A DNA stretch of 64,000 nt from Saccharothrix sp. GTDB taxonomy: Bacteria > Actinomycetota > Actinomycetes > Mycobacteriales > Pseudonocardiaceae. Under the pieces are notes generated by a model. It searched no databases, had not been told where the DNA came from, and saw nothing but the letters and a program-made list of their open reading frames with translations. The stretch covers positions 15,103 through 79,102 of the forward strand of contig NZ_JAPSLK010000026.1 of NCBI RefSeq assembly GCF_031180885.1. Reading direction: 5' to 3'. A program made the position numbers and the translations under genes. Every line of letters starts with the position of its first letter. Within the stretch, counting starts at the first letter, position 1. Below are positions 17,174 through 25,557 of the stretch, in pieces.

Positions 17174-18001
17174 GTGGTTGTTGGCGCGCACAGCGCCGCG
17201 GGCTCGGAAACGGAGATCCCTGACGGGACTTCCGCCGCGTCCGACGAGCAGGCAGGGCGGCTGGTCTTCCAGCCGCCACCGGGCTGGTGCGGTTGGCGGT
17301 TGGACCCCGCTCAGGTCGAGGTTCCCGAGTGGTTGGCGGACATGGTCGACGGGCACGTGTGGCCCTCGGCCTCGCCCGACGAGTTGTCACGGAACGCACG
17401 GACGCACTGCGGCCACATCGACTACGAGGTGGTCTGGCAGCGCGCGCCGGAGTTGTTCGAGCGGCGCATCCACGTCGGCGCTCCGCCGCCGGAGGAGCTG
17501 TGGGCCGCGCGGCGGACCCTGGCCAGGCATGGGTTCGAGCTGATTCTCGACGTGCAGTTCGAGGTCGTGGCGGAGGGGTTGGCGTTGGCCGTCTACGGCG
17601 CCGGTGTCGTGGGACGCTTGACCGAGGCGGCCTGGCGCGACGTCGCGCCCCTGCTGACCACGTGCACGTGCTCGGTGCGCGAGCCGCGTGAGGACGTCGA
17701 CGTGTCGCGGGGCGTGATGCGGCCGGGCCGACCGCCGGTGCGCGGGGCGTTCGCGATGCCCTTGTCGGTGCGGCCGGAGCTGTGGGAGGCCTCGGACGTG
17801 TCCCACACGTGGTGGGCCTACCCCTTCTTCGGCACGCTGCGCGAGGGCTGCACGTGCGTGGCACACACCTCGACCGCGAGCGGGATCCGCTTCGGGCCAC
17901 CGATTCCGGGCCTGGATTCCGTCGCAGCGGTCACGGCGCATGCCGCGCTGGAGGCAGACGTCGGGTCTCCGCCCGACAACGAGGACGCAGCGTCGCCCTG
18001 A
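17174..18001 (+). CDS. Hypothetical protein (about 275 aa)
   Basis: A cytoplasmic protein whose credible coding begins near 17200. GTG 17174 is the nearest in-frame start; in-frame starts further upstream (ATG 17090, 16925) would add low-quality sequence. It reads FQPPPGWCGWRLDPAQVEVP, then a helical part (LWAARRTLARHGFELILDVQ), VYGAGVVGRLTEAAWRDVAP, LLTTCTCSVREPREDVD and HTWWAYPFFGTLREGCTCV. Cysteines occur in CTCS and CTC pairs, which could bind metal or form disulfides. I know no family. A strong hairpin follows the stop, so the gene appears monocistronic. Confidence 0.55.
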   Translation: MVVGAHSAAGSETEIPDGTSAASDEQAGRLVFQPPPGWCGWRLDPAQVEVPEWLADMVDGHVWPSASPDELSRNARTHCGHIDYEVVWQRAPELFERRIHVGAPPPEELWAARRTLARHGFELILDVQFEVVAEGLALAVYGAGVVGRLTEAAWRDVAPLLTTCTCSVREPREDVDVSRGVMRPGRPPVRGAFAMPLSVRPELWEASDVSHTWWAYPFFGTLREGCTCVAHTSTASGIRFGPPIPGLDSVAAVTAHAALEADVGSPPDNEDAASP

Positions 18002-18011
18002 AGGTGCGGCG

Positions 18012-18037
18012 GCCGTCCAGCGTGGACGCTGGACGGC
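18012..18037 (+). terminator. Perfect inverted repeat after the gene ending at 18001
   Basis: GCCGTCCAGCG (18012-18022), four-base loop, CGCTGGACGGC (18027-18037): an 11-bp perfect stem ten bases after the stop. It lacks a T-run, as usual in this GC range. Confidence 0.7.
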
Positions 18038-18337
18038 GCGAGAACTTCCGTCGGCGTCGGCCGGACTGGGTCCTCACCCGGGTCCAGGCACCCATTGCCC
18101 ACGATGTCATCCCCGCGCCGGGAGCGCGGAGACGACGGCGCCGGGTGGTCGGTCGTGCCAGCGGATCACTGGGGGGCGTGCACGAACAGGTCGTCGTCCC
18201 GTCGCGGGCAGTGGCACCCCAGCACTGTCGATTGCTCGGGGCGGCGGCCGTCGAGCCGGTTCCGCCGCTGCGGTCTCCCGGGTGGGCCAGGAGGCCGCAG
18301 GCGGAACCGGCGTCAAGACGTGAAGGGGGAGGACGCG

Positions 18338-18790
18338 ATGGCGTCCGACGACAGGTCTGCCGGGCGGCCCGTTGTGATCAGGCCGGTCACGATCGTGCTG
18401 GGCCTCGCGGTCGGGGTGCTCGGCTGTTCCGCAGGCGGTCCCGCCGCGGTACGACCGTCGCCGTCCGCGACGGCGTCGACGGGGCCACCGGTGGTGGCCT
18501 CGGTGGAGCTTCCCCCACCCGAGCGGGAAGGGCCGGTGGTCGTGGTCGAGGGACGGACGTGGTGGAACTCGCCCAGGCCGGGATGCGCGGTGCTCCGGTT
18601 GGACGGCGGCCAGGTGCTGCGCCTGACCGGTTCCGCGGTCGAGCTGCGCCTGGCTGAGGCGGGGGAAGGCCGTGCGGACGTGCCGCAACGGACGCGGATA
18701 ACCGGGCATGTCGCCCGCTCGGGTGCCTCCGTGTGCGGGCCGCACCCTGCGTTCGTGGTGCAGAAGGTGGACGTCACGGCCGCTGGGTAA
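18338..18790 (+). CDS. Small lipoprotein
   Basis: A 150-residue protein starting at ATG 18338 with GGGGGAGGA upstream. It has a lipoprotein signal: hydrophobic segment VTIVLGLAVG and lipobox VLGC with Cys about 33, followed by a Ser/Pro/Thr-rich linker. The mature domain (about 60-150) is beta-rich: VVVVEGRTWW, CAVLRLDGGQVLRLTGSAVE and RITGHVARSGASVCG. Two Cys in the domain could form a disulfide. It resembles small OB-fold-like extracellular lipoproteins of unknown function. It stands alone, separated from the S53 protease gene by 336 bases. Confidence 0.7.
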   Translation: MASDDRSAGRPVVIRPVTIVLGLAVGVLGCSAGGPAAVRPSPSATASTGPPVVASVELPPPEREGPVVVVEGRTWWNSPRPGCAVLRLDGGQVLRLTGSAVELRLAEAGEGRADVPQRTRITGHVARSGASVCGPHPAFVVQKVDVTAAG

Positions 18791-19126
18791 CACGCCACAT
18801 GCACGTCGACACTCTGGGGAATCAAATTTCCCGGAGCGCTTTCCCCTGTTCAAATCAGTGTCCTGACTACCTTTTCAAATAGGCCGCAAAATGTGGGCGT
18901 GAATGGTTGACGCGACGCTGATCCGTGAGGCAGGGTTGTCCGCAGATCGGCGGTTACCGCAGGTCAGGCCGACAGGGGGACGTCGGTCGCAATGGAACGG
19001 CGTGTCGCCGCGCGGGGGACTCACCGCAGGTTCGTCTCATTTTCGGGGCGTTGTGCAGGTTCGTCGCGTGTCAGCCGTTCATTGTCCGCAGCACAGTGAT
19101 GAGCGAAGAGGAATCGGGGGCTTTTC
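18791..19126. other. AT-richer gap upstream of the S53 protease
   Basis: Gene-free. Around 18825-18900 the DNA is unusually AT-rich for this window (ATCAAATTTCC and CTTTTCAAATAGG), which fits a promoter region for the secreted protease at 19127. I do not see a clear -35/-10 consensus. Confidence 0.4.
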
Positions 19127-21103
19127 ATGGCGCTTCGACCAGCCCGTGTCGCGGGCGTGGTAGTCGGGTGCGCGGTACTGGCGGTGGTCTCGGCCGCGCC
19201 GACGTCGGCCCAGATGGCGTTGTCGCAGCCGAGTGGCGACCGGGCGGTCGTCGAGGGTAGCGCGCCGGTGTGGGCCACACCGCAGGCCAAGGTCGGCGGG
19301 GTCGACGACCGCGAACGCCGGCGCGTCCAGGTAGCGCTGGCGCTGCGCGACCCGCGCGGCGCGCAGCAGCTCGCCCAGGCGGTGTCGGACCCTGACTCGC
19401 CGCAGTACCGCCAGTTCCTGGACAACAGGGCGTTCACCGAGCGGTTCGCCGCGAGTCCGGCCACCGTGGACAAGGTCACCTCGTGGCTGCGCTCGGCGGG
19501 CCTGACGGTGGAGGGTGTCAGCGACAACCGGGCTTTCGTGCAGGTCAGCGGCGACGTCGGGCGGCTGCGCGCCGCGTTCGGCGTCACCCTGGCCAAGTTC
19601 CGCACGACCCTGCGCGACGGACGCACCGTCACGCTGACCGCGCCCGAGCAGCAGGTCAGCCTGCCGCGTGGCCTGCGCGGCGCGGTCGAGGCGGTGCTCG
19701 GCCTGGACGACGCGTCCAAAACCATCACCACGCAGCAGATCGCGCGCACCGCGCCGGCCGACCGGAACGCCCGCGGCGCGGCGCGTCCCGGCGACGTCGC
19801 CGCCGCGGGGGAGGAGGACGAGTGGTGCGCGCTGCACTGGGCGGAGACCAACAACTCCACCGTGCCGCAGCAGCACCCCGCCGGGCGGCAGTCGAACTTC
19901 CTGTGCGGCTACGACACACCGCAGATGCGGGCGATCTACGGCCTGGGCGGCGGTAACACCGGCGCGGGCCAGACCGTGGCGATCGTAGGTGCCTACAACT
20001 TGGCCACCGTCGAGTCCGACACCAACCAGGCCGCCGCGCAGTACGGCTCGCCGGCGTTGACGCCGGGCCAGTACAGCGCCGTGCTCCCGCCGGCCTACGA
20101 CAACCACGACCAGTGCAACCCCGAGGCGTGGGCCAGCGAGCAGGCGTTGGACGTGCAAGCGGTCCACACCCTCGCCCCGGCAGCCAAGATCGTCTACTAC
20201 GGGGCTTCGTCCTGCTTCGACCTCTACAACGCCCTGATCCGCGCGGTGGTCGAGAACAAGGCGAGCATTATCTCCAACTCCTGGCTCTACCCCGGCGAGC
20301 GCCTGGTGCCGGCCGCCGAGCGCGAGCAGATGGGCCGCATCGCCATCCAGGCGGCGATCCAGGGCCAGTCGATCGTGTTCTGCTCCGGCGACACCGGCGA
20401 CAACAGCGGCGTGCAGGGCCAGGCCGAGGCCACCTTCCCGGCCAGCCACCCGTGGGTCACCGCCGCCGGCGGCACCAGCGTCGCCCTCGGCGGCGACAAC
20501 AAGATCGCGTTCACCGCGGGCTGGGCGAACTCCGGCTACACCCAGAACGGCGGCTCGTGGGTCGCGCAGTCCGACGACGACGGCCGCTTCGCGGGCGGCG
20601 CCGGGGGCGGCGTCTCGATGTACTACAAGACGCCGGCCTACCAGCAGGGAGTCGTGCCGACCCAGCTCGCGGGCGGCAAGCGCGCCATTCCCGACGTCAG
20701 CGCCCTGGCCGACTCCATGACCGGCATGGCCATCGCCTACACGAACTCCCACGGCCAGTTCGTGCAGTTGGCCAGCGGCGGCACCTCGCTGGCCGCACCG
20801 CTGATCGCCGCCCTGGTCGCCGACGCCGCCCAAGCCCAGGGCGTGAGCCGGTTCGGGTTCCTCAACGACGCGCTCTACGACCTGATCGGCTCGCCGCAGA
20901 TCACCGACGTCAAGCCCGTCGCCGCCGGGATCTGGTCGCCGTTCATGCACAGCTTTGGCGGCGTGCACGTCCCGGACGGCCTGGGCAGCTACCTGCTCGA
21001 CATCGACAGCCGGCCGCAGAGCCTTCAGTCCGGGCAGGGCTGGGACACCCTGACCGGCATCGGCACGCCCACCACGGGGTTCGTCACCGCGCTGGGCAAG
21101 TGA
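19127..21103 (+). CDS. Secreted S53 family peptidase (sedolisin/kumamolisin type)
   Basis: A 658-residue secreted serine-carboxyl protease. Residues 1-29 are a Sec signal peptide (VVVGCAVLAVVSAAPTSAQ). About 35-210 is the pro-kumamolisin activation domain (VQVALALRDPRGAQQLAQAV, DPDSPQYRQFL). About 250-655 is the catalytic domain: Glu338 and Asp342 in ASEQALDVQ, the oxyanion Asp422 in FCSGDTGDN, and nucleophile Ser554 in SGGTSLAAP, all with family spacing. A calcium-site region is expected near the C-terminus (DTLTGIGTP). The enzyme cleaves proteins at acidic pH after autocatalytic removal of the pro-domain. A terminator follows, so it is probably transcribed alone. Confidence 0.92.
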   Translation: MALRPARVAGVVVGCAVLAVVSAAPTSAQMALSQPSGDRAVVEGSAPVWATPQAKVGGVDDRERRRVQVALALRDPRGAQQLAQAVSDPDSPQYRQFLDNRAFTERFAASPATVDKVTSWLRSAGLTVEGVSDNRAFVQVSGDVGRLRAAFGVTLAKFRTTLRDGRTVTLTAPEQQVSLPRGLRGAVEAVLGLDDASKTITTQQIARTAPADRNARGAARPGDVAAAGEEDEWCALHWAETNNSTVPQQHPAGRQSNFLCGYDTPQMRAIYGLGGGNTGAGQTVAIVGAYNLATVESDTNQAAAQYGSPALTPGQYSAVLPPAYDNHDQCNPEAWASEQALDVQAVHTLAPAAKIVYYGASSCFDLYNALIRAVVENKASIISNSWLYPGERLVPAAEREQMGRIAIQAAIQGQSIVFCSGDTGDNSGVQGQAEATFPASHPWVTAAGGTSVALGGDNKIAFTAGWANSGYTQNGGSWVAQSDDDGRFAGGAGGGVSMYYKTPAYQQGVVPTQLAGGKRAIPDVSALADSMTGMAIAYTNSHGQFVQLASGGTSLAAPLIAALVADAAQAQGVSRFGFLNDALYDLIGSPQITDVKPVAAGIWSPFMHSFGGVHVPDGLGSYLLDIDSRPQSLQSGQGWDTLTGIGTPTTGFVTALGK

Positions 21104-21105
21104 CC

Positions 21106-21148
21106 CGGTGGGGTGGCGCGGCAACGGGTGCCCGCCGCCACCCCACCG
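21106..21148 (+). terminator. Terminator hairpin after the S53 protease
   Basis: CGGTGGGGTGGCG (21106-21118) and CGCCACCCCACCG (21136-21148) are perfect inverted repeats of 13 bp, beginning three bases after the stop codon. Confidence 0.8.
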
Positions 21149-21261
21149 CTTCCACCGCACCCGACGACGCGCGCTTGCCTCGCACCCTCCCACCTGAACT
21201 CGTCCCGTACTGGCTCGCTCATCGCGAACCCGTGGCGACCCACTGCACGAAGGGAACGGAC

Positions 21262-22170
21262 ATGACCGACCAGCACGACCACGACCGCGACCACCCCGGC
21301 CGGGACAGGCCCGGCGGTACGCCGCGGCACCGCCTGGTCGTCCTGGCCGCCGTGCTCGCACTGGCCACCGCGGCCACGGTCACCACGCTGATCACCACGG
21401 TCGCGAGTCCGACCGTGGTCGCGGGTCCGGTGTCGCCGGCCGACGGACGCGCCATCGACCCGGCGCTCACCGCGGTGATCGTGCCCATGCCGGTGACCGA
21501 CGCCGAGCTGGCCGCGCTGCCCGAGGCAACCACCTTCACCACGCTCCCCGAGACCCCTCCCGACCCCGACCCCGCCGGGGTGCCTTCCGGTCGGGTGCTG
21601 CACCCCACCACGGCCATCCCGGTCTACATGGACCCCGGCGCACGGGCATTCGCCGCGCTGCCGCCACTGCAACTGGGCAGCGACACCTGGGTGCCCGTCG
21701 TCGAGGAGCGTCCCGGCTGGGCGCGCGTGCTGCTGCCCACCCGCCCACAGCACTCCACCGGCTGGGTGTTCACCGACGACCCGCGCGTCACCTCTGCGCG
21801 CACCCCCTACCGGATCGTGGTCGACCGCGCGACCTTCAGCCTCACCCTCCTACAGGACGAGGTACAGGTCGGACGCTGGAGCGTCGGGGTCGGCAAGCCC
21901 GAGGCGGTCACCCCGACCGGCCGCACGTTCCTCCTGGCCTCCATCCGCGAGACCCAGCCGATCTACAGCGACATCGTGCTGCCGCTGGGCACGCACAGCC
22001 AGACCCACACCAGCTACGGCGGCGGCCCCGGCACGGTGGGCATCCACACCTGGCCCACCCCCGAGGTCTACGGCACCGCCTCCAGCGACGGCTGCGTCCG
22101 CGTCCCGCGCGACGCGCTCGACGCGATCAGCACCCGCGTCCCGCTCGGCACGCCCGTGCTCATCGCATGA
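21262..22170 (+). CDS. L,D-transpeptidase (YkuD domain)
   Basis: A 302-residue cell-wall enzyme. After a charged His/Asp-rich N-terminus, residues about 25-47 form a membrane anchor (VVLAAVLALATAATVTTLIT). About 110-175 is an SH3-like segment (TWVPVVEERPGWARVLLPTR). About 180-302 is the YkuD catalytic domain: YRIVVDRATFSLTLLQDE, GIHTWP with His262, and the signature SSDGCVRVP with nucleophile Cys278. By family it forms 3-3 peptidoglycan cross-links using a catalytic Cys. ATG 21262 follows AAGGGAACG. The stop overlaps the next ATG, coupling it to an exported protein. Confidence 0.9.
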   Translation: MTDQHDHDRDHPGRDRPGGTPRHRLVVLAAVLALATAATVTTLITTVASPTVVAGPVSPADGRAIDPALTAVIVPMPVTDAELAALPEATTFTTLPETPPDPDPAGVPSGRVLHPTTAIPVYMDPGARAFAALPPLQLGSDTWVPVVEERPGWARVLLPTRPQHSTGWVFTDDPRVTSARTPYRIVVDRATFSLTLLQDEVQVGRWSVGVGKPEAVTPTGRTFLLASIRETQPIYSDIVLPLGTHSQTHTSYGGGPGTVGIHTWPTPEVYGTASSDGCVRVPRDALDAISTRVPLGTPVLIA

Positions 22171-22946
22171 ACAACCCATCAGGCCCACACGGGGCAACAC
22201 CACACCAAGGGGGACCAGTGGTCCGCACCACCTCCAGCACCACCCGCCGAGTGCTCGCCGCCAGCGCGCTGGGCGCACTCGCCGTCGCCGGCGTCGCCTT
22301 CCTCGCCGGAGCGCCCGCCACCGCCGCGGCGCAGGAGTCCACCGCCTACGGTGTCTCGGCCACCGGCGTCGACCCGGTCGGCGCCACACCCGCGGTCGCC
22401 TCCGCCGGCGAAATCAAGACCGCCTCCGGCTCGGTCGCCAGCGAGGCCGGGACGTTCACCGCCACCGGCATGACCGTCAAGGCCGGAGCCGGCATCGCCG
22501 AGGCCACCGTCGCCTCGGTCACCGTCGGCGGCGTCACCGTCGGCCCCGTCAACGCCAAGTGCGACAACGGCACCATCACCTACGGCGGCGGCGGACCCAC
22601 CAACCCCTCCCCGAACCTGAAGGTGGCCTACGGGCAGGGCGCGGGCGCGACGATCACGATCCTCGGTGCGAACGGCAAGGCATCCCAGACGATCACCGTC
22701 GCCGTCGTCAGCTGCGCGAAGTCCGACGGCCCCGGCCCCACCACCACGCCGAGCACCACCGCGCCCACGACCACCAAGCCCGGCACGACCGCGCCCACGA
22801 CCACTAAGCCGAGCACCACTTCGGCGCCGACCGGCAGTTCCACGACCCGGCCCGCGCCGACATCCACTGGCAACCCGCCCACCAGGACCGAGCAGCCGGC
22901 ACCCGTCCAGCCGCCGCGTGACGGCCACCACGCCGTCACCGGCTGA
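22167..22946 (+). CDS. Exported protein with Thr/Pro-rich tail
   Basis: A 259-residue exported protein. ATG 22167 overlaps the transpeptidase stop, but GTG 22218 has its own Shine-Dalgarno (AAGGGGGA) and places the signal peptide at the N-terminus, so it is the better start. The signal peptide (VLAASALGALAVAGVAFLAG) ends near ATAAAQ. The mature part is a beta-rich domain of small residues (STAYGVSATGVDPVGATPAV; EAGTFTATGMTVKAGAGIAE), resembling surface or anchor-type domains. A Thr/Pro/Ser-rich linker follows, typical of cell-wall-spanning stalks. No sortase motif is visible. Co-occurrence with the transpeptidase suggests a cell-wall role. Confidence 0.7.
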   Translation: MNNPSGPHGATPHQGGPVVRTTSSTTRRVLAASALGALAVAGVAFLAGAPATAAAQESTAYGVSATGVDPVGATPAVASAGEIKTASGSVASEAGTFTATGMTVKAGAGIAEATVASVTVGGVTVGPVNAKCDNGTITYGGGGPTNPSPNLKVAYGQGAGATITILGANGKASQTITVAVVSCAKSDGPGPTTTPSTTAPTTTKPGTTAPTTTKPSTTSAPTGSSTTRPAPTSTGNPPTRTEQPAPVQPPRDGHHAVTG

Positions 22947-23072
22947 CGACGGGGTCGGACTGCTCGAACCGTGTGGCCTGCCGACTCGGCTCCCCCCGAG
23001 CGCAGGCCACGCACCCATCCGTCGAACCCGGCGGGTGGACATCACCCCACATGGTCGTGACACGACCACCCC

Positions 23073-23110
23073 GAGGTGGTGCCGCCACCGCACGGTGGCG
23101 GCACCACCTC
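23073..23110 (+). terminator. 17-bp perfect hairpin
   Basis: GAGGTGGTGCCGCCACC (23073-23089), loop GCAC, then the exact reverse complement (23094-23110). It lies between the exported protein ending at 22946 and the small exported protein starting at 23139 and could terminate or attenuate. Confidence 0.75.
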
Positions 23111-23138
23111 CCTTACACACCAAGGAAAGGCGACGCCG

Positions 23139-23393
23139 ATGAACACCATCCGCACGACCTCGGCCCGCAAGACACTGACCCGGATCGCGGCCGCGGCGGT
23201 GCTCACCGCCGGACTGGGCGTGGCCCTGGGCGGCACCGCCTCCGCCCAGATCGCCCTCGGCGGCCCGTTCACCCCGCCCTACTCCGCGTCCGCGCAGGGC
23301 GGGACCGACTCGGTCCGGATCTGGTCGCAGATCCAGGGCGGCGACACGGACTCACAGATCCAGGGAGTGTTCCTGGGCATGCAGGTCCGCTGA
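23139..23393 (+). CDS. Small exported protein (84 aa)
   Basis: An 84-residue secreted peptide. ATG 23139 follows AAGGAAAGG. Residues 1-36 form a signal peptide (KTLTRIAAAAVLTAGLGVAL, cleavage likely after TASAQ). The mature part of about 48 residues reads IALGGPFTPPYSASAQGGTD and then WSQIQGGDTDSQIQGVFLGM, a Gln/Gly/Ser-rich peptide with no Cys. A hairpin lies just upstream. It may be a small surface or signalling protein; I know no family. Confidence 0.65.
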   Translation: MNTIRTTSARKTLTRIAAAAVLTAGLGVALGGTASAQIALGGPFTPPYSASAQGGTDSVRIWSQIQGGDTDSQIQGVFLGMQVR

Positions 23394-23596
23394 TCGTCGG
23401 CACCCGCGTGAACCGGCGGCGTCGGGGGACGCCCGGCACACGCGCACCAACCAGGGCAGTCGCCGCACCGCCCCGACACCGGTGATCTCAACCTCCCGTC
23501 ACCGGCTCCGGTGCAGGCGCACTGCCCTCCCACGCGGCCCGCCTGTGGATACGCCCCCCGCAGGCGGGCCGCGCCCTCACCTCCACGGAGACAGAA

Positions 23597-24409
23597 ATGC
23601 GGGCCGACACGCTCACCGCCGCACCCGCCGGCGGCACCACCGTTTCGACGGCACCCCCGGCGCGGCACCGGCGACCACCCACCGACCACCACTCCCGCCG
23701 GCGCGCACGGAACCGTCGCCCGCGCGGCGCGCACCGCCGCCGACCGCGCCGCCCGGTCCTGCGCACGATGCGCGTGGTCACCGGCGCCGCGCTGATGGGC
23801 GGCGGCGTCGCCCTGGTCCTCAAAGCCCGGCTGGGTCTCGTCCCGCTCGACGTGCTGCACGCCGCCGTAGCCGACCGCGCCGGACTCACCCTCGGCTGCG
23901 GCATCGTCGCTGTCCAAGCCGTGCTGCTGCTGCTCTGGTGGCCGTTGCGCATCCGCCCGGGGCTGGCCACCGTCGTCACCGCGGTCCTGCCCGGCGTGGC
24001 GTGCGACGCCGTCCTCGCTGTGCTGCCCACCGCGGGCACCCCGGCTCAGCGGGTCACCGCACTCGCCACCGGCGGCCTGCTCTTCGCCCTCGGCGTCGCG
24101 CTCTACCTCGGCGCACGACTGGGCGCCAACCCCCGCGACGGCATCATCGGCCACCTCGCGCAACGCGGACACCACCCGGCCGCCGTCCGGGTTGCCCTCG
24201 ACCTGGGCTGCCTGACCGGCGGATGGCTGCTGATCGGACCGGTCCACGCGATCGAGACTGGGATCGTCGGCGCGGGCAGCGTCGTGCTCGCCCTCGCCTT
24301 CGGCCCGCTGATCAGCCGCCTGCGCCGCCTGATCGACCCAGGCCTGGCAGGCGCGCACACCCACTCTGGCGCACCACAGTCGGCTTCCGGCGGACAGGCC
24401 CGCCGATGA
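23597..24409 (+). CDS. YczE/YitT-type membrane protein
   Basis: A 270-residue integral membrane protein. The first 55 residues are an Arg/Pro-rich cytoplasmic extension. Five or so hydrophobic segments follow (VTGAALMGGGVALVLKARLG; GIVAVQAVLLLLWWPL; TVVTAVLPGVACDAVLAVL; ALATGGLLFALGVALYLGA; GAGSVVLALAFGPLI), with the YitT/YczE-like signature LGANPRDGIIGHLA. The biochemical role of the family is unknown. It begins an operon: its stop overlaps the ATG of the first of three paralogous genes, so it may be the membrane component of that unknown system. GGAGA precedes ATG 23597. Confidence 0.8.
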   Translation: MRADTLTAAPAGGTTVSTAPPARHRRPPTDHHSRRRARNRRPRGAHRRRPRRPVLRTMRVVTGAALMGGGVALVLKARLGLVPLDVLHAAVADRAGLTLGCGIVAVQAVLLLLWWPLRIRPGLATVVTAVLPGVACDAVLAVLPTAGTPAQRVTALATGGLLFALGVALYLGARLGANPRDGIIGHLAQRGHHPAAVRVALDLGCLTGGWLLIGPVHAIETGIVGAGSVVLALAFGPLISRLRRLIDPGLAGAHTHSGAPQSASGGQARR

Positions 24410-25557
24410 CCTCCGTCCATGAACCCGTCGGCACGGTCTGGCAGTCGTTGGTTCCTACCGCGTCGGTCCTGGTGCCCCGCACCCGCTCCTACCTCGGACT
24501 ACTCACCCTCATAACCGAACTGCGGGTGCTCCAGCGCGCCCACGTGCGCCCCGACGGCCTGTACGCCACCGCCGACGCCGCCCACCGCGTGGTGACCGCA
24601 CTGCGCGAGCACACCGCCGCCGCATCCGACCGGGGCGCAGCCCTCCTGGCCGGCTGGGCACGCCAGTCCCTGTTCGCCCATCCCGCGGTGCTGCGCGACA
24701 CCCACACCCGCTGGAGCCGAGGCATCCCTGAAGCCCTGCTCGACCAGTGCGTCCAGGCCACCGGCCGCGCCCTAGCCGAACTCGAAGGGCCCTGGACGCT
24801 CGACGCGTTCCTCGACGACCCGATCGGCAAGGCACCGCACCTGGTCACCGGTTCGCCGTTGACCGCTCCCGTTCGACTCGACCTCGCCCTGGGACGCCCG
24901 TCGTACCCCGTCACTCCCGACCGAATCGACCGCGCACACCGAACCGTCGCCGACCTGGTCGACCAGTCGTCATCGTCCGCCCGGTCTGGCGACGCCGCCG
25001 CGCTGCCGCCAGGCGTGCGGCGCGCCCTGGGCGAAGTCGACGAGGCGTACCCCATGTTCCTGACCGACGCGCTGGCGCTGGTCGGCCTGGCCGCCGACCG
25101 GCTCGCCCGGGTCGACGGCCGTCCCGTGGCACCCGAGCTGACCGCCCATGTGCTCAGCCTGCACCACCGCGCCGCTGCCGCCCGCCACCCCGACGCGATC
25201 CCCACCACCACTGTCACCGTCGCCGGGCTGGCCATCACCCACCTGCCCGCCGCGCCGGGACGCGAGGTCCAGGTGGAGATCGATGCCGCCGGCAGCACCG
25301 CGGTGCTCACCTCCGCCCAGCTCGTCCCAGTGCTGCGCACCCTGCTGCGGCCGCCGGACGAGCTGGTCACCGCCCTCGGCCTACTCCACGCCGCACGCCC
25401 CGCCGGGGTCCGTGACCGTGAAGTAGGTCCCGCAGGGGACGGCGTGGCCGGATCAGACGCCGAGACGGGCGATCCGGGACCCGACACGGCCTCCCTGGTC
25501 CTCGGCGAGCAGCGCGAGCACCACCATCCGACGCCCGCGACGACCCCGGAGAGCTGA
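24406..25557 (+). CDS. Paralogue A of a three-member unknown family
   Basis: A 383-residue soluble protein. It shares a common core with the products at 25557 and 27823: a helical start RSYLGLLTLITELRVLQRA, then WARQSLFAHPAVL, GPWTLDAFLDDPIG, DLALGRPSYPVTPDRIDRAH and RLARVDGRPVAPELTAHVLS, followed by PTTTVTVAGLAITHLPA. These motifs recur in the same order in the two paralogues. No catalytic site is obvious; conserved Asp, His and Arg residues are candidates. Its N-terminus is shorter than in the others and the C-terminal 50 residues are acidic and disordered. ATG 24406 overlaps the YitT-like stop. Function unknown. Confidence 0.7.
   Translation: MTSVHEPVGTVWQSLVPTASVLVPRTRSYLGLLTLITELRVLQRAHVRPDGLYATADAAHRVVTALREHTAAASDRGAALLAGWARQSLFAHPAVLRDTHTRWSRGIPEALLDQCVQATGRALAELEGPWTLDAFLDDPIGKAPHLVTGSPLTAPVRLDLALGRPSYPVTPDRIDRAHRTVADLVDQSSSSARSGDAAALPPGVRRALGEVDEAYPMFLTDALALVGLAADRLARVDGRPVAPELTAHVLSLHHRAAAARHPDAIPTTTVTVAGLAITHLPAAPGREVQVEIDAAGSTAVLTSAQLVPVLRTLLRPPDELVTALGLLHAARPAGVRDREVGPAGDGVAGSDAETGDPGPDTASLVLGEQREHHHPTPATTPES

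Noticed and set aside
19079..21361. 760-residue minus-strand frame
   Set aside because: Shadow of the S53 peptidase gene, whose catalytic residues prove the plus strand.
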